Assembly (NCBI GenBank): GCA_963675135.1
Contig: OY776124.1
Span: forward strand, 17,296,066-17,360,065
Reading direction: 5' to 3'
DNA: 64,000 nucleotides
Origin: Galeopsis tetrahit
Lineage: Eukaryota; Streptophyta; Magnoliopsida; Lamiales; Lamiaceae
Below the pieces are notes generated by a model. The model was not told the DNA's origin and made no database searches. It was given only the letters and a program-made list of their open reading frames with translations. The position numbers were made by a program, and so were the translations under genes. Within the stretch, counting starts at the first letter, position 1. Each line of letters starts with the position of its first letter. Of this stretch, positions 32,857 through 44,599 are shown piece by piece.

Positions 32857-34660
32857 ACCTTTTGCTTTCGTCAGATTCAATGAGGATGTGGATGCGGAGA
32901 AAATTCTGAGGGAGATGAATAATGTTTGGATAGGCAGCTACAAGCTACGAGCCTTTATCCCTAAATATGACAGAGGGGGACAGGCAAGGACGGAGAAAAT
33001 CAAAACGTCGATGACCACCCAAAGGTTCAATAGCAACATGGGAATGCGGAGCCCTGACAAATCATATGCAGCAACCACAATCCCGATAAATAAGAAGACG
33101 GAGAAGCTAGTATTTACGACCAGATCCGAAGATAATGAATGGCTAAAAAATTGCATCACATGAGTACTAAAAAAAGATATAAGATGGGAGGATTATGGAT
33201 AGGAAATCCAACAAGAAGGTAGAAGCATGCTTAAAATCAAAACCATGGGAGACGACGTGGTCCTTGTTCATAATCTCACAGGACTCCCCTACGAAGAACT
33301 TTCGATGAAGATGAATGAATGGTTTAATCACTGGTTTATGTGGCACAGACCGTGGAAAATGAGGGACGTAAACCACAAGAGATGGGTTTGGACCCGGTGG
33401 GTTGGCATTCCGGTCCATGCATGGGATAAGAGCTTTTTCGAAACAACCTGTGTGAGGATCGATACCTTCATCAAATTGGACGAAGCAACACTCTCCACAT
33501 CCAGATTTGACTACTCGAGAGTCCTAGTTTCGGTGTCATATCTAAAGGAAATAAACCAGATTCTCAAGTTTAAAATCAATGGGGAAGATTTTTCTTGCAG
33601 GATCACAGAAGAATACGATTGTCAGTCATGTAGTTATTCGGAGGCCTGCTACTAAAGCTCAGACGAAGAGAAGGACTCCCAAGATTCGAGTCTCTAGTAT
33701 GATCTCCGATCTATCGGACTGGTGGAGGCAATTGATTTCAACCACGGGGAACCTTGCATTAATGACACATCGGAGTTGGAGTCGGTGCATCAGGAACCGA
33801 AAAGTCCCCTCAGGCATAGAGAGAGTAACGACGCAAATGACAGGAAGATGGAATCCCAAAAAAGACAAGGAATAAATGAACCTTCGAAAGTATCTCTCAC
33901 GTGTGCCCATGGGTAACACGAGCGAATCGAGGCAATCATCTCATCAGGCCAGGTTAGGCGAAACGACACGGAGGATAATATTCAGAACCCTAGTGGGTGT
34001 GGTCCGGAAACAAGCTTCTCTTTACCCATTATCCAAAATGGGCCAAATTACATTTCAGCAAATCTCAATACTCTTAGTGGGCCTCCACCCATTGAGGACC
34101 CAGCTATCCCACCCTTCCTTGATCCATACCCGCCCCTCCATCCCAGACTCAACCTAACCCTATCCACCCAAGCAAACCCTACCCAACACCTCCCAAACCC
34201 ATTTTTAACCTACCTGGCAGTACTCTAAACCCGATATTACCTTACCCAACACCTAGCACTACAGGAAACCCTCTTACTCCCCAAGCCGACAGATATCGAC
34301 CGCAACCCCCCCCCCCCCCACCCACCTGGCCCAAATAACCCTCACCCACCCAAGCGCCACACACCCCATCCATCCCAACACAGAAACCAGGTGCCGAGGA
34401 ATCAGGCGACAAAGAAAAAGACAGGGGACCGTCGCGAAAGGAGACGCTTGGAAATCGAAAAATGGTTCGAGTTTGTGGGAGAGTTGGAAGAGGAGGATAA
34501 GGTACAAGCATTAAACAAGAAACTAAAATTCACCAAAGAAGGAAACAATTTCAAGGGTAAGGAACGAAACCCAAAAGAGATAGAGGAAGCAAGGCACACT
34601 TGGAGACTCGATAAAGCACTGTGGGCGTTTGCTCGAGGAATTCTGATGCAGAAATTATAG
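32857..34660 (+). pseudogene. RRM-type LINE ORF1 remnant
   Basis: RNP1-like FAFVRFNEDVDAE (after correcting one extra T near 32862) and VWIGSYKLRAFIPKYDRG mark the end of an RRM. From 33227 a second module shows WVWTRWVGIPVHAWD and DYSRVLVSVSYLKEIN, typical of the ORF1 domain of plant LINEs. The C-terminal part (33650-34660) is Pro-rich and frameshifted. It includes a run of about 15 C at 34306-34320 followed by CCCACC, then a Lys/Arg-rich tail. Confidence 0.72.
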
Positions 34661-34736
34661 AACACCTCACGGCCACGGGCTCACAATCCGGTCCATCTGA
34701 GTCAAAAAGTCAGAATGGAGGCAAGGCTAGTGATCA

Positions 34737-35998
34737 ATGAAGATCCTGTCTCTAAACATCAGGGGGCTCGGTAGCAGGGTGAAAAAAGAGCAGATAAGGC
34801 AACTAATAAATAGCAAGACAGAAACGGTGGATGAGAATCTATGTCGTAGCCTATGGGGACAGGAGAGTGTGGAATGGGCATCGAAACCAGCTGAAAGAAG
34901 GTCAGGGGGCATCATCTCCCTTTGGAATCCCGAGGTATTTTCATGTTCAAGTTTGTGGTATATAAATGGGTGTGTAATTGTAAATGGAAATTAGGGACCA
35001 GAGAGAGTGCAGTGTGTTATCTTGAATGTGTATGCTCCGTGCAATACACAAGAGAAATCTGAAATATGGGACTGCATAAGCACTGTGATCAGGCAAAATA
35101 CTTCAGCGTGTATTTGTGTTATTAGTGACTTCAACTCAGTCCGGAGAGAAACCGAGAGGGACGGTAGAAGCATTCTGGCCAACAATAGAGACATCTCAGT
35201 TTTCAACAACTTCATTGATAATGCCAACCTGATTGACATCCCGCTCCACGGGAGGAAATATACATGGTATAAGGCGGACGGAAGCTGCAAGAGTAGATTG
35301 GATCGAGCATTGGTAAAATAACAACTAGATTAACTAGTGGCCACACAACTACCTATCTAGATTGAGAAGATCGGTATCGGACCATTGCCCCATCCTATTG
35401 GGGTCGAAAGCCAAATTTGGGGGCCTAAACCTTTTAGGAGCCTCAATGCATGGCTCTCCCACCCAGACCTCAGAACCTTCGTGCAAGAGAGATGGGCATA
35501 GTTACGATGTACAGGGACGAGCAAGCTTTGTGCTCAAGGAGAAAATTAAAAGACTGAAGACGGATCTAAAAAAATATGGAACCAAACCGTCTTTGGACAT
35601 ATTGAGAGAAATATTGAAAGACACAGAGAGGAGATCAACAAGCTGGATATATTGGACGAAGTTTTTGGCTTGGAGGACTCGGAAATCATCGAGAGGAACA
35701 AAGAAACTGCCTTGCTACTTCACGAATTAAAAAGATAAAATGGTATGATGTACCAAAAAGCTCGATGCAATTGGATCAGGGAAGGTGATTGCAACACACG
35801 TATTTTCACAATTATATCAACAGAAGGAGGAAGAGGAACGAGATACAAGGACTAGAGGTAAATGGGGAGTGGTTGGAGGATGTTATACGGGTGAAAAGGG
35901 AGATACATGACCACTTTAAACGACACTTCAGCAGAGAAACAATCCATAGGCCGACTCCAGCTGCTGATTTCTCAAACAAATTTTATTATATTTTATAA
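34737..35998 (+). pseudogene. RRM-type LINE ORF2, endonuclease part only
   Basis: ATG at 34737 begins MKILSLNIRGLGSR (catalytic Asn). Later come VILNVYAPC, ISDFNSVRRETER (in place of GDFN) and, after a frameshift between 35321 and 35362, SVSDHCPILL (catalytic Asp/His). An in-frame TAG lies at 34992-34994. The last readable part (35789-35998) matches the linker that precedes RT (YFHNYINRRRKRNEI). RT and everything beyond are missing. Confidence 0.8.
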
Positions 35999-36566
35999 AA
36001 AACAGTGAATTTAATAGACGAAGAAAAAAACCCAAAAGAAAATTAATAAAAGTACATAGTTGAAGCAAATTGAACTAAAAATACAAGAATGAGAGAGAAG
36101 CAGATAATGATTGAAAAAAAAAAACCTAAATAAAAGAAAAATGACGCGAGTGTCTATGCCTAATTAAAAGAAATGATGGACAGCTGCAAGTGACTAGCCC
36201 ATGACCAATTTTTGAGATGAGTGACCCATTTATACATATTTATTGGTATCCTCAAACTCAAAGCATTCATTTAGAAGAAAAAATAAAAAAGGAGTACATC
36301 CGAGACGAAAAAGGAGTACCTTCCGGGGAGTCATCTACGTTGATGAAGATGTTGGATTTGAAGACATTGAGACTTATTCAACGATTAATTCAAATGTCAA
36401 GTTTGATAAAAAAACAATTTGATCCGACTGTATCATCTTCTTCTGTATACGTTTATACTATTTTCAATTTATTTCACTGATTCTTATATCTCTCGATTGC
36501 TCCACCTTATATTTTTACTTTTTGGACATTAGCTTTTAGGTAACTCTTTCATAGTTATAGTACTGT
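35999..36566 (+). other. Leader, 3' flank and partial exon of the tandem gene-like unit
   Basis: 36029-36215 duplicates the sequence that follows the exon array at 38206-38391 (ATTAATAAAAGTACATAG and on). It is followed by a TATA-like CATTTATACATATT near 36228, a leader with CAAAGCATTCATTTAGAAG (also present at 59297), and an 80-bp 3' piece of the 273-nt exon block (about 36321-36400, FEDIETYSTI). This looks like the end of one unit and the start of the next, joined by a deletion. Confidence 0.5.
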
Positions 36567-36591
36567 ACAATACTTTTTTGCTTTTCTGCAA

Positions 36592-38235
36592 ATGTCAACC
36601 ATAGAGATGAAGGCCCTTCGTGATATGGTTGTGCAGATGCGTTTGCAAAAATTTCATAAAGCAGTTTTTAACAAAATAGAACAAATGATTAATGATCTCA
36701 CTGCTGATCTCTCCAAAGAGGATGAAATCCTCGTGAAGAACTCGAACCAGCTGCGTATGATGATGGACGACAACTTCTCCTCCTTCTAGGGAATCATCTA
36801 CGTTGATGAAGATGTTGGATTTGAAGACATTGAGACTTATTCAACGATTAATCCAAATGTCAAGGTTTATAATATTTTTTTTATCCGACTATATCATCTT
36901 CTTCTGTATACGTTTATGCTATTTTCAATTTCTTTCACTGATTCTTATATCTCTCGATTGCTCCACCTTATGTTATTATTTTTTGGACACTAGCTTCTAG
37001 GTAACTCTTTCATATTTATGGTACATTACTTTTTTGCTTTTCTGCAGATGTCAACCCCAGAGATGAAGGACCTTCGTGCTATGGATGTGCAGATGCGTTT
37101 GCAAAAATTTCATAAAGCAGTTCTTAACAAAATAGAACAAATAATTGATGATCTCACTACTTATCTCTCCAAAGAGGATGAAATCCTCGTGAAGAACTCG
37201 ATACAGCTGCCTATGATGATAGACGACAACTTCTCCTCCTTCCGGGGAGTCATCTACGTTGATGAAGATGTTGGATTTGAAGACATTGAGACTTATTCAA
37301 CGATTAATCCAAATGTCAAGGTTTATAATATTTTTTTTTTATCCGACTATATCATCTTCTTCTGTATACGTTTATGTTATTTTCAATTTCTTTCACTAAT
37401 TCTTATATCTCTCGATTGCTCCACTTTATATTATTACTTTTCGGACACTGGCTTTTAGGTAACTCTTTCATATTTATGGTACAGTACTTTTTTACTTTTC
37501 TGCAAATGTCAACCCTAGAGATGAAGGCCCTTCGTGATATGGCTATGCAGATGCGTTTGCAAAAAAATCATAAAACAGTTCTTAACAAAATAGAACAAAT
37601 GATTGATGATCTCACTGCTGATCTCTCCAAAGAGGATGAAATCGTTGTGAAGAACTCGAACCAGCTGCGTATGATGATGGGCGACAACTACTCCTCCTTC
37701 CAGGGACTTTTCTGCGTTGATGAAGACGTTGGATTTGAAGACATTAAGACTTATTCAACGATTAATCCAAATGTCAAGGTTTATGATTTTTTTTATCCAA
37801 CTGTATCATCTTCTTCTGTATACGTTTATGCTATTTTCAATTTCTTTCACTAATTCTTATATCTCTCGATTGCTCCACCTTATATTATTACTTTTTGGAC
37901 ACTGACTTTTAGGTAACTCTTTCATATTTATGATACAATACTTTTTTACTTTTCTGCAAATGTCAACCCCAAAGATGAAGGCCCTTCGTGATATGGCTGT
38001 GCAGATGCGTTTGCAAAAAAATCATAAAACAGTTCTTAACAAAATAGAACAAATGATTGATGATCTCACTACTGATCTCTCCAAAGAGGATGAAATCCTC
38101 GTGAAGAACTCGAACCAGCTGCGTATGATGATGGGTGACAACTCCTCATCCTTCCGTGGAGTTGTTTGCGTTGATGAAGACGTTGGATTTGAAGACATTG
38201 AGACTCATTCTTCAAAAATTAATAAAAGTACATAG
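36592..38235 (+). repeat. Tandem array of four 273-nt exon-like units, array A
   Basis: Units start with ATG at 36592, 37048, 37506 and 37960. The first three are 273 nt (91 codons) and end AATGTCAAG followed by GTTTAT, a plausible 5' splice site. Spacers are 181-185 nt, T-rich, and end TTTTCTGCAG (unit 2) or TTTTCTGCAA (others). Unit length divisible by 3 means splicing would join units in frame. Unit 4 diverges at its end and stops at 38233-38235. Unit 1 has an in-frame TAG at 36787-36789. The 91-residue block (MKALRDM, VQMRLQK, KIEQMI, LSKEDEILVKNS, VDEDVGFEDI) is helical and charged. I do not recognise it. It may be a gene or a pseudogene. Confidence 0.65.
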
Positions 38236-38391
38236 TTGAAGCAAATTGAACTAAAAATACAAGAATGAGAGAGAAGTAGATAATGATTGGAAAAAAAAAA
38301 AAAACCTAATTAAAAGAAAAATGACGCGAGTGTGTGTGCCTAATTAAAAGAAATGATGGACAGCTACAAGTGACTGGCCCATGGCCAATTT

Positions 38392-40134
38392 TGTTGGTAC
38401 CTTAATATGGAGTATGCATTAGACGAGTTTCTGAAAATCAGATGACTTATTGACATCTGATATATAAGTTTAGGTGTATAAAATAAAATTAGCTCTCTAT
38501 ACAGATGACTTGGTCAGTTGACTAATCTAGGAGTCTAGAACTAGAATGTCTGCTGATTTTATAAGCTGATAGAGAAGCGTGTGCGTAATTTGTAGTGTGC
38601 CTATTTATAAAGATTATACTCGCATATATACTCATGGAAATTAAAAACTTTTATTTGTACATAAACATATTTTATGATATCAGAAGACTTGGTGTCTTCT
38701 GATTATGAACTTTCAAATAACAAAACAGATCAGCATATCAGCAGACACCAAGTCTGCTGATATAAGATATTTTCCTTTTAAACACTTATGTTAATGTAAA
38801 CATGCATGTTAAAACTGTAAATAACACATATATTTATAATTGTTAGGATCTCAATATCCTACATCCACTCTCACGACCTCAATCATGATATTAGCCTCCT
38901 TGAACACTTTAACGTCCCAAGAAGAGGACGTCTTACTACTTTATAGTTCTAAGAGAAGACTTTTGATCAAGAACCTCAACTACTTTCTGAGGATATGGAT
39001 CTACTTGTTGGTGAGGTAACAAGTAACCTTTACAATGGTAACAAGTAACCTTTATAAATGAAAGTATGTGTATACCTCGATCTATCTTCTTAATGAGTGT
39101 ATAGAAGGGAGGACTCGAGAGGGATGAGAAATTCCCTTACAATATGAGTTAGCCTAAAGCTAGGATTGAGATTTTTTCTTCTAGGCTTAGAATATATATG
39201 ATACACTGCTGGCCTAGATGAGTTCACTCACTGGGAGATTAAGAGTGTAAGAATGCTTTGCTGAATATCTTCTATGAAGGTGTTCTTGAGCTCTTATGAT
39301 TTTCTGGACTTATAACATTTTGCTCTGCCTTTGCTTTCTTTCTCACACACACTCTTGCCCACTCATGAGTTATGATTTGAACTCATATTTATAGATGGGA
39401 TTTTGAGATATTACCGTTGGATGATATCTTCAAATCCCTCTGTTTTAGAAAAGCAATCTTCAGGTAGGAGTCTATTAATTATTATCGTTGTCTAGTAATA
39501 ATTAATTCTCCATTGACTTTCCAGTCTTTTGTGTACTGTGCTTTGTCAGGATCTAGATGTCTGCTGTCGTCTTCTTATAGGTCCACGTCAGCTCTGATGT
39601 GACTTCTCAATTCGTAGAACAGAAGACTTCATCTCAGCTGATTTACTCATCTGATCTTGTGTCTTCTCTTCCGATCTTGACAATTAACAGTTTTGATTGT
39701 TTCCTCAGCTGTATAGACTTGTCTGGTTAGTCAAGCAGACTTTCTCTCAGCTGTGTTTGGCTTTATTCTGTTAATCTTGTTGACTTAGTTGATCTTGCCT
39801 CAGCTGATCATACTCAGGTGAACAGCAGGTGAGTTCCACTCATCTGATTTACTCTTCTGATCATCAGGTGAGTTCTACTCATCTGATTTACTCTTTTGGT
39901 CACCAGGTGAGTTCCACTAATCTGAATTACTCTTCTGGTCTTCTGATCCACTCTTCTTATATTGAGTTTGTGCGCATTTCTCCTCTATATCAGCTAACTC
40001 TCAATACTGCTGATATGACTAGATCCTAATCTATTACAAGATAAATGATGAAGTTGTCTATACAATACAACCTATCCTATTACAAGTATATTTGGTTTAT
40101 CAATACAAACATAAGGATATAAAATATCCCAACA
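38392..40134 (-). repeat. Solo LTR, SIRE-like Copia family, copy A
   Basis: 1743 bp with TG...CA ends (TGTTGGTACC and ATCCCAACA on the plus strand). TATAAATA on the minus strand (39386-39393) and the motif CTACATCCACT shared in orientation with element 1 suggest minus orientation. Flanks AATTT (38387-38391) and CATTT (40135-40139) may be a 5-bp duplication with one change. Comparison with 36205-36215 shows the uninterrupted site. It contains three copies of a 39-bp repeat starting CAGGTGAGTTC (39825-39935). There is no internal region. Confidence 0.75.
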
Positions 40135-40184
40135 CATTTTTTAAGTGACTGGCCCATTTTTGAGGTGACTGACCCATTTATACA

Positions 40185-41987
40185 TGTTGGGAATAAAATG
40201 ACATATGTTTTGATTAAATACCAAAACCCCCTGAGACATGCCTAAGTCAAGATAATTGTGTTCTAAGATTGTTAGATCACATAGCATAAGGCTAGATGAG
40301 AAGCTGATATGTTAGGCAGCTCTTAGATGATTAGATGCACATTGTGAGGGGGAACCTATGCTTTGAAGATGATCAAGATCAAGTCCCCTTAAGGCTCAAA
40401 TTCTGGAACAAACACTAAGGCCAAGCATACACTATTGAAAACCAAATGCCTTGATCAGGAGAGTTGTCCAGAGAAGATGTCTCCATGCAAAAACAAGGTT
40501 GTAAAGCTCAAAAGGACAAGGTTACTCAACTTTTCTGATCAGGAGAGTTGTCCAGAGAGGTTAACTCTGTGTGAAAACAAAAGCTCTAAAGCTAAGAGAC
40601 CAAATATGCTGATCAGGAGAGTTGTCCCAGAAGAGTTGTCTCAGCAAGTTTGAACCAGAACAAAAGTTCTAATGTTTGAAGGTCAACCATGCTGAAGAGT
40701 TAGAGACAACCATACCCTAAAGAACCTCAATACAACATGCTAAGATCACCTTGAAGTGAAGCAAAGGGAAATATCCAAGTCATCTGAAGAAGAGCAAGCC
40801 AACTTTGCTGATAAGAAAATCTGCTGATAGTGATAAGGAGAGTTGTCCATTTGATAAGGAATGTTGTCCTAACATTGGATCAAACTTCAGAAGCCATGTC
40901 CAAGTCCTAACGAGAAGTCAAACATTGGGAAAAGTGCTGCAGAATGAAGACAAAGTCTTACAATCCGTTTATTACACAAATAAGGACATGTCACTATCAA
41001 GAATCTGTCTTCCAGTTTGAAGAACTCAAGGAAGACATTTATAGCAATTTGGGGCTGCCTCTCCAACGGGCAAATCCTCAAATTTGTCTATAAATACAGA
41101 AGTGTGAAGACCATTTGAAAGCATCCATCCAACCAACCTCAACAGAACCCAACTATCCTACAAGTTGACAAGTGCTTTCAAAGCTTTCAAAGACTATCTT
41201 AGTCTTCATACACTTCTTCTAAGCTGAACTTACTGTATATCCATACAAAGCTTAGAGAGATATCCTAATCCTTATACACTGATCTTCATTGTAAAGGATA
41301 TCTCATTAGTTGGAACCTTACTTCAACCCTTACCCCTTTCAAGTGAGAAAGTGAGAAGGTTGTAGTAGTAGAAGTGGTAGGAGCTGACTGTTGAGAGAAG
41401 AACAGTTCAGTTCTGAGTTGAGAAGAGGGTACTAGGACTCTAGACATCCTAGGGATCAATTCACCAAGGAGTGGTGTTCTTGATCAAGTGCACCTTGGCA
41501 CTATAAAACTAGTTAATTCCAAGAGTGAAGGAATTATCCTGTTAAATCAGGGAAAGTGGATGTAGGAGCTTGAGTCTCTGAACCACTATAACCTCTTGTG
41601 TTGATTTGATTTACAAGTACTTACATTCATTCAACACTGCACACAAAACTGATCTTTCAAAAGATACATATTCAAAGACTGTGCAAAACTGAATTGGACA
41701 AGTTCCCTGAAAACTGGACTGTATTGACAAATTGATTTCAGAAACTTAAGGAGTCTAAACTTAAAGGACCAACCACTATTCCGCACATATAACTCCCCTA
41801 GATAGTTATTCAACTAAGTACTCAATAGTACTTAGTAGTTTGATTATCTTAGAAGAGTTAATCATCTTCAGCAGAGTTGTCCAAGACAACCTTGATGAGC
41901 TCTGGTTTGATCAAAAGTTGAAAAGATTTGCATACAAGTGTATCCCCCCCCCCATACACTTGTTATATACTCCTTTCAGGACCAACA
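40185..41987 (+). repeat. 5' LTR of element 2
   Basis: 1803 bp, TGTTGGGAATAAAATG ... GGACCAACA. TATA box TATAAATA at 41089-41096. U3 boxes matching GGAGAGTTGTCC at about 40458, 40543, 40615 and 40847. A run of ten C at 41944-41953 near the PBS end. Confidence 0.93.
41089..41096 (+). promoter_or_regulatory. TATA box in LTR of element 2
   Basis: TATAAATA about 904 bp into the LTR, same context as in element 1. The transcript start is expected near 41120. Confidence 0.65.
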
Positions 41988-41989
41988 AG

Positions 41990-42001
41990 TGGTATCAGAG
42001 C
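41990..42001 (+). promoter_or_regulatory. Primer-binding site, initiator methionine tRNA
   Basis: TGGTATCAGAGC two bases after the LTR end, identical to element 1. Confidence 0.93.
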
Positions 42002-42127
42002 AGGGGTTCAAAGACCACTGCTTCTGAAAATCCATCTTGATTTTCAAAATTCACATATTTGTGTGGTCACTGAACTGATCTCTTTCTAAAATCTATAATC
42101 TGTTGACTAACTGTTTATTCTTGAGAT

Positions 42128-44599
42128 ATGGCCAACAACAATGCTGTTCCTCCATCTGCTGTTCAAGGATTGGACAACATGGCCACAAATCCAGTCAACC
42201 ACATTTCACATCATAAACTGCCCATGTTTTCAATAGACAACTATGATTTCTGGAAAATTAGAATGAGGGCTCATCTTGCATCTCTTCACACTAACATGTT
42301 AAGAGTAATCACAAGAGGACCTTTTGTTTTTACTCAAACTAACCCCAGGGTGACAGATGAGCAAAGAGCAGATGTAAGGGAACTGATTCCCAAAGATGAA
42401 GATGATTTCACTGCTGATGAAAAGAGGAAAGATAATCTGAATTATCTTGCCATGAACACCCTCTACCAAACTATTCCAGATGCAGTCATGTGTAGAGTCT
42501 ACCACTGCACCACAGCCAAAGAAATTTGGGATACTCTTGCTGAAATGTGTGAGGGTACAGAAAAGATCAAGGAGAACAAGCTCCAAGTTGCTGTGCAAAA
42601 GTTTGAGCAATTCTCAATGGAGTCTGATGAGTCCATTGACAAGTTTGCTGGTAGATTCACTGATGTGATGAATGAAATCAACTCATTGGGCAAGGTGTAC
42701 TCCAGGAGAGAAGTTGGATTGAAGATTCTGAGAAGTCTCACTCAAAAGTGGGATGTCTATGCTGTGATGATGCAGAATACCAAAGATCTCTTCTCCATGC
42801 CCATGCAACAAATCTTCTCAGAACTCAAAGCCTATGAGTTTGCCCTCAATAGAAGAAAGCATGTTGAGGAACCTTCAAATCCTACTAAGGGAGTGGCATT
42901 CAAAGCCAAAGTTGCTGAACCTGAAATGCAACCCACTCCCAGATCATCAAAGTCAGTCTCAAAGACTGAAATGAAGGAAGAACTAGCCTTGATGGCTAGA
43001 AGGTTTGACAAGCTCAACACAAGGTTTGGTAGATACAAGAAATTCTACCAAGACAACAAATTCAGGAGAATGTACAACTCCCTTGAAGATCAGGCCAAGG
43101 ACAAAAAGCCTAAAGAGAAAAGATCAGAGAACAAGTACTCTGATAGGAGAAGGTCCAGTAGAGCTGATCCTTCATCATCAAAAGGAAGAGATGAATCCAA
43201 GAAGGATGATGATGAAGACCTATGCTATAATTGCAAGAAGAAAGGGCACTTTCAGTATGGCTGCCCTGAACTAAGCTCTAAAGAAAGAAGAGAGAGGCAA
43301 GCTAAAAGAGACAGAAAGTTCACCAATAGAAAGGCCATGATGGCTGGTGAAGGATCTGATAGTGCTGAAAGCTTCAACTCTTCTGATGGACTGTTCTCAA
43401 ACAGTGATGATGATGATGATGTGTGCAACATGACTCTTGAGGATGATGAGGTATCCTCCACTTCTAGCTCACCATCATTTTTATCACAAAACACTAGTGA
43501 AGTTAACTTGAAACTTTCCTTTGGGAAGTTGATGGAAGATTTCACTAGATTACAAGAATTTCATGATAATTGTGTGAGGGAAAATGAAAGATTGGCTATT
43601 GAACTTACCAAAAACTCTGAGGTAGCTGTTGATGTCAAATCTACTGAGTTGTATCAACAAGTCTTGAGAGAGCTTAAGGAAGCAAATCTCAGGATAGTTG
43701 ACCAACAAAAGGAGATTGATGATCAACTCCTCTCTCAGAAGAGAAAAGATTTTGAACTAAAAAATTTAAATGCCAAGTTTGAAAACCTCTCACATGAATA
43801 TGATATTCTTAAATCAAGTGAAGAGAGCCTGAAATTAAAGATGTCTGCTTTGAAGAAATCCTCTAGAGCAATAGAGGAAATTCAGAGTTATCAAAGACCT
43901 ATGGCTCAAAGAAGTGGATTGGGTTTTGATCCATTTGAATCTTCACCTTGTCTTAGTATTGCCTCTACAAGTAACACTAAGAAAATCTTTGTTAAATCAG
44001 TGGCACAACAAGCTGAAAATGAAATAATTCAGCCACTGAACAAAGGAAAGGGCAAATTAACTGAAATGCCTACTCAAGTGCTTCAGGAGACTAGGCCTAA
44101 ACCTTTGGAAAAGGTCAAGGCTCCTGAACACAAGAGGAATGTTGGTCAGCAGAGTAGACCCAATGGAAGGGCAACTCTACTGAACAATGTTCAGAGGAGT
44201 TATCCAAGCTATAATCAGCCTAGGCCAACTCATCTGAGAAAGCCTCAACTGGATAGACCTAAGGACAACTATCCTCAAAGGCAGAATAAAATGAGACAAC
44301 CAAAACCCTTCATGCCAAAGGGTAATGGTCATAAAAATGCCTTTCCTCAAAGATTTCATCAAGCTGCACAAAGAACTCATAAGTTCAGGAGAATTGACAA
44401 CTCCCCTGAAACTTACAGAGTTAACACATTCACACATACTTTCCCCAAGGCATTTAAGGGAAAGACAGTGTATGTTGATGCACAAGGAAAACAACTTAGC
44501 CACCTTGAATCAATCAGGGTGATTAGGCAAGTTTGGGTTCCTAAAGGTACAGCTAACCTCTCAGGACCCAAAACTCAAAGGGTACTTAAACCTATCTAA
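42128..44599 (+). CDS. gag: Copia Gag, intact
   Basis: 823 residues, uninterrupted. The capsid part has FWKIRMRAHLASL and FEQFSMESDESIDKFAGRF. The zinc knuckle is CYNCKKKGHFQYGC (CX2CX4HX4C), at about residue 360. After it come a basic KERRERQAKRDRKF stretch, an acidic SDSAES/DDDDD patch, a heptad-rich helical segment (about 460-590) and a basic Gln/Pro/Arg-rich tail. It ends at TAA 44597-44599 immediately before the protease frame. Forms the retrotransposon particle in the cytoplasm. The internal TAA that breaks the element 1 copy is GAA here. Confidence 0.93.
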   Translation: MANNNAVPPSAVQGLDNMATNPVNHISHHKLPMFSIDNYDFWKIRMRAHLASLHTNMLRVITRGPFVFTQTNPRVTDEQRADVRELIPKDEDDFTADEKRKDNLNYLAMNTLYQTIPDAVMCRVYHCTTAKEIWDTLAEMCEGTEKIKENKLQVAVQKFEQFSMESDESIDKFAGRFTDVMNEINSLGKVYSRREVGLKILRSLTQKWDVYAVMMQNTKDLFSMPMQQIFSELKAYEFALNRRKHVEEPSNPTKGVAFKAKVAEPEMQPTPRSSKSVSKTEMKEELALMARRFDKLNTRFGRYKKFYQDNKFRRMYNSLEDQAKDKKPKEKRSENKYSDRRRSSRADPSSSKGRDESKKDDDEDLCYNCKKKGHFQYGCPELSSKERRERQAKRDRKFTNRKAMMAGEGSDSAESFNSSDGLFSNSDDDDDVCNMTLEDDEVSSTSSSPSFLSQNTSEVNLKLSFGKLMEDFTRLQEFHDNCVRENERLAIELTKNSEVAVDVKSTELYQQVLRELKEANLRIVDQQKEIDDQLLSQKRKDFELKNLNAKFENLSHEYDILKSSEESLKLKMSALKKSSRAIEEIQSYQRPMAQRSGLGFDPFESSPCLSIASTSNTKKIFVKSVAQQAENEIIQPLNKGKGKLTEMPTQVLQETRPKPLEKVKAPEHKRNVGQQSRPNGRATLLNNVQRSYPSYNQPRPTHLRKPQLDRPKDNYPQRQNKMRQPKPFMPKGNGHKNAFPQRFHQAAQRTHKFRRIDNSPETYRVNTFTHTFPKAFKGKTVYVDAQGKQLSHLESIRVIRQVWVPKGTANLSGPKTQRVLKPI

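Larger units (their letters stand above)
32857..35998 (+). mobile_element. Second plant LINE (RRM-type ORF1), truncated at both ends
   Basis: The plus-strand remnant starts in the middle of an ORF1 RNA-recognition motif and ends just before where the ORF2 reverse transcriptase would begin. It is a different family from the LINE at 27310-32822, since its ORF1 has an RRM and its ORF2 endonuclease starts MKILSLNIRGLG. Neither a poly(A) tail nor a target duplication is present. The right border adjoins the 36-kb gene-like repeat. Confidence 0.78.
36567..40871 (+). repeat. Large direct repeat, copy A
   Basis: About 4.3 kb, nearly identical to 54067-58390 as read by eye. It contains the exon array, a solo LTR, the TATA-like leader and the first 690 bp of the Copia LTR. 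Its left border sits inside the intron-like spacer of the array. At the copy B junction it shares CAA with the Copia LTR. Confidence 0.9.

Noticed and set aside
34306..34326. Poly-C run as a structural signal
   Set aside because: A simple homopolymer in a Pro-rich, already frameshifted LINE ORF1 remnant, probably slippage.
39829..40029. 66-codon ORF in the solo LTR (and its copy at 57326)
   Set aside because: It is the 39-bp repeat of the LTR read in one frame, antisense to the LTR, with no promoter or homologue.
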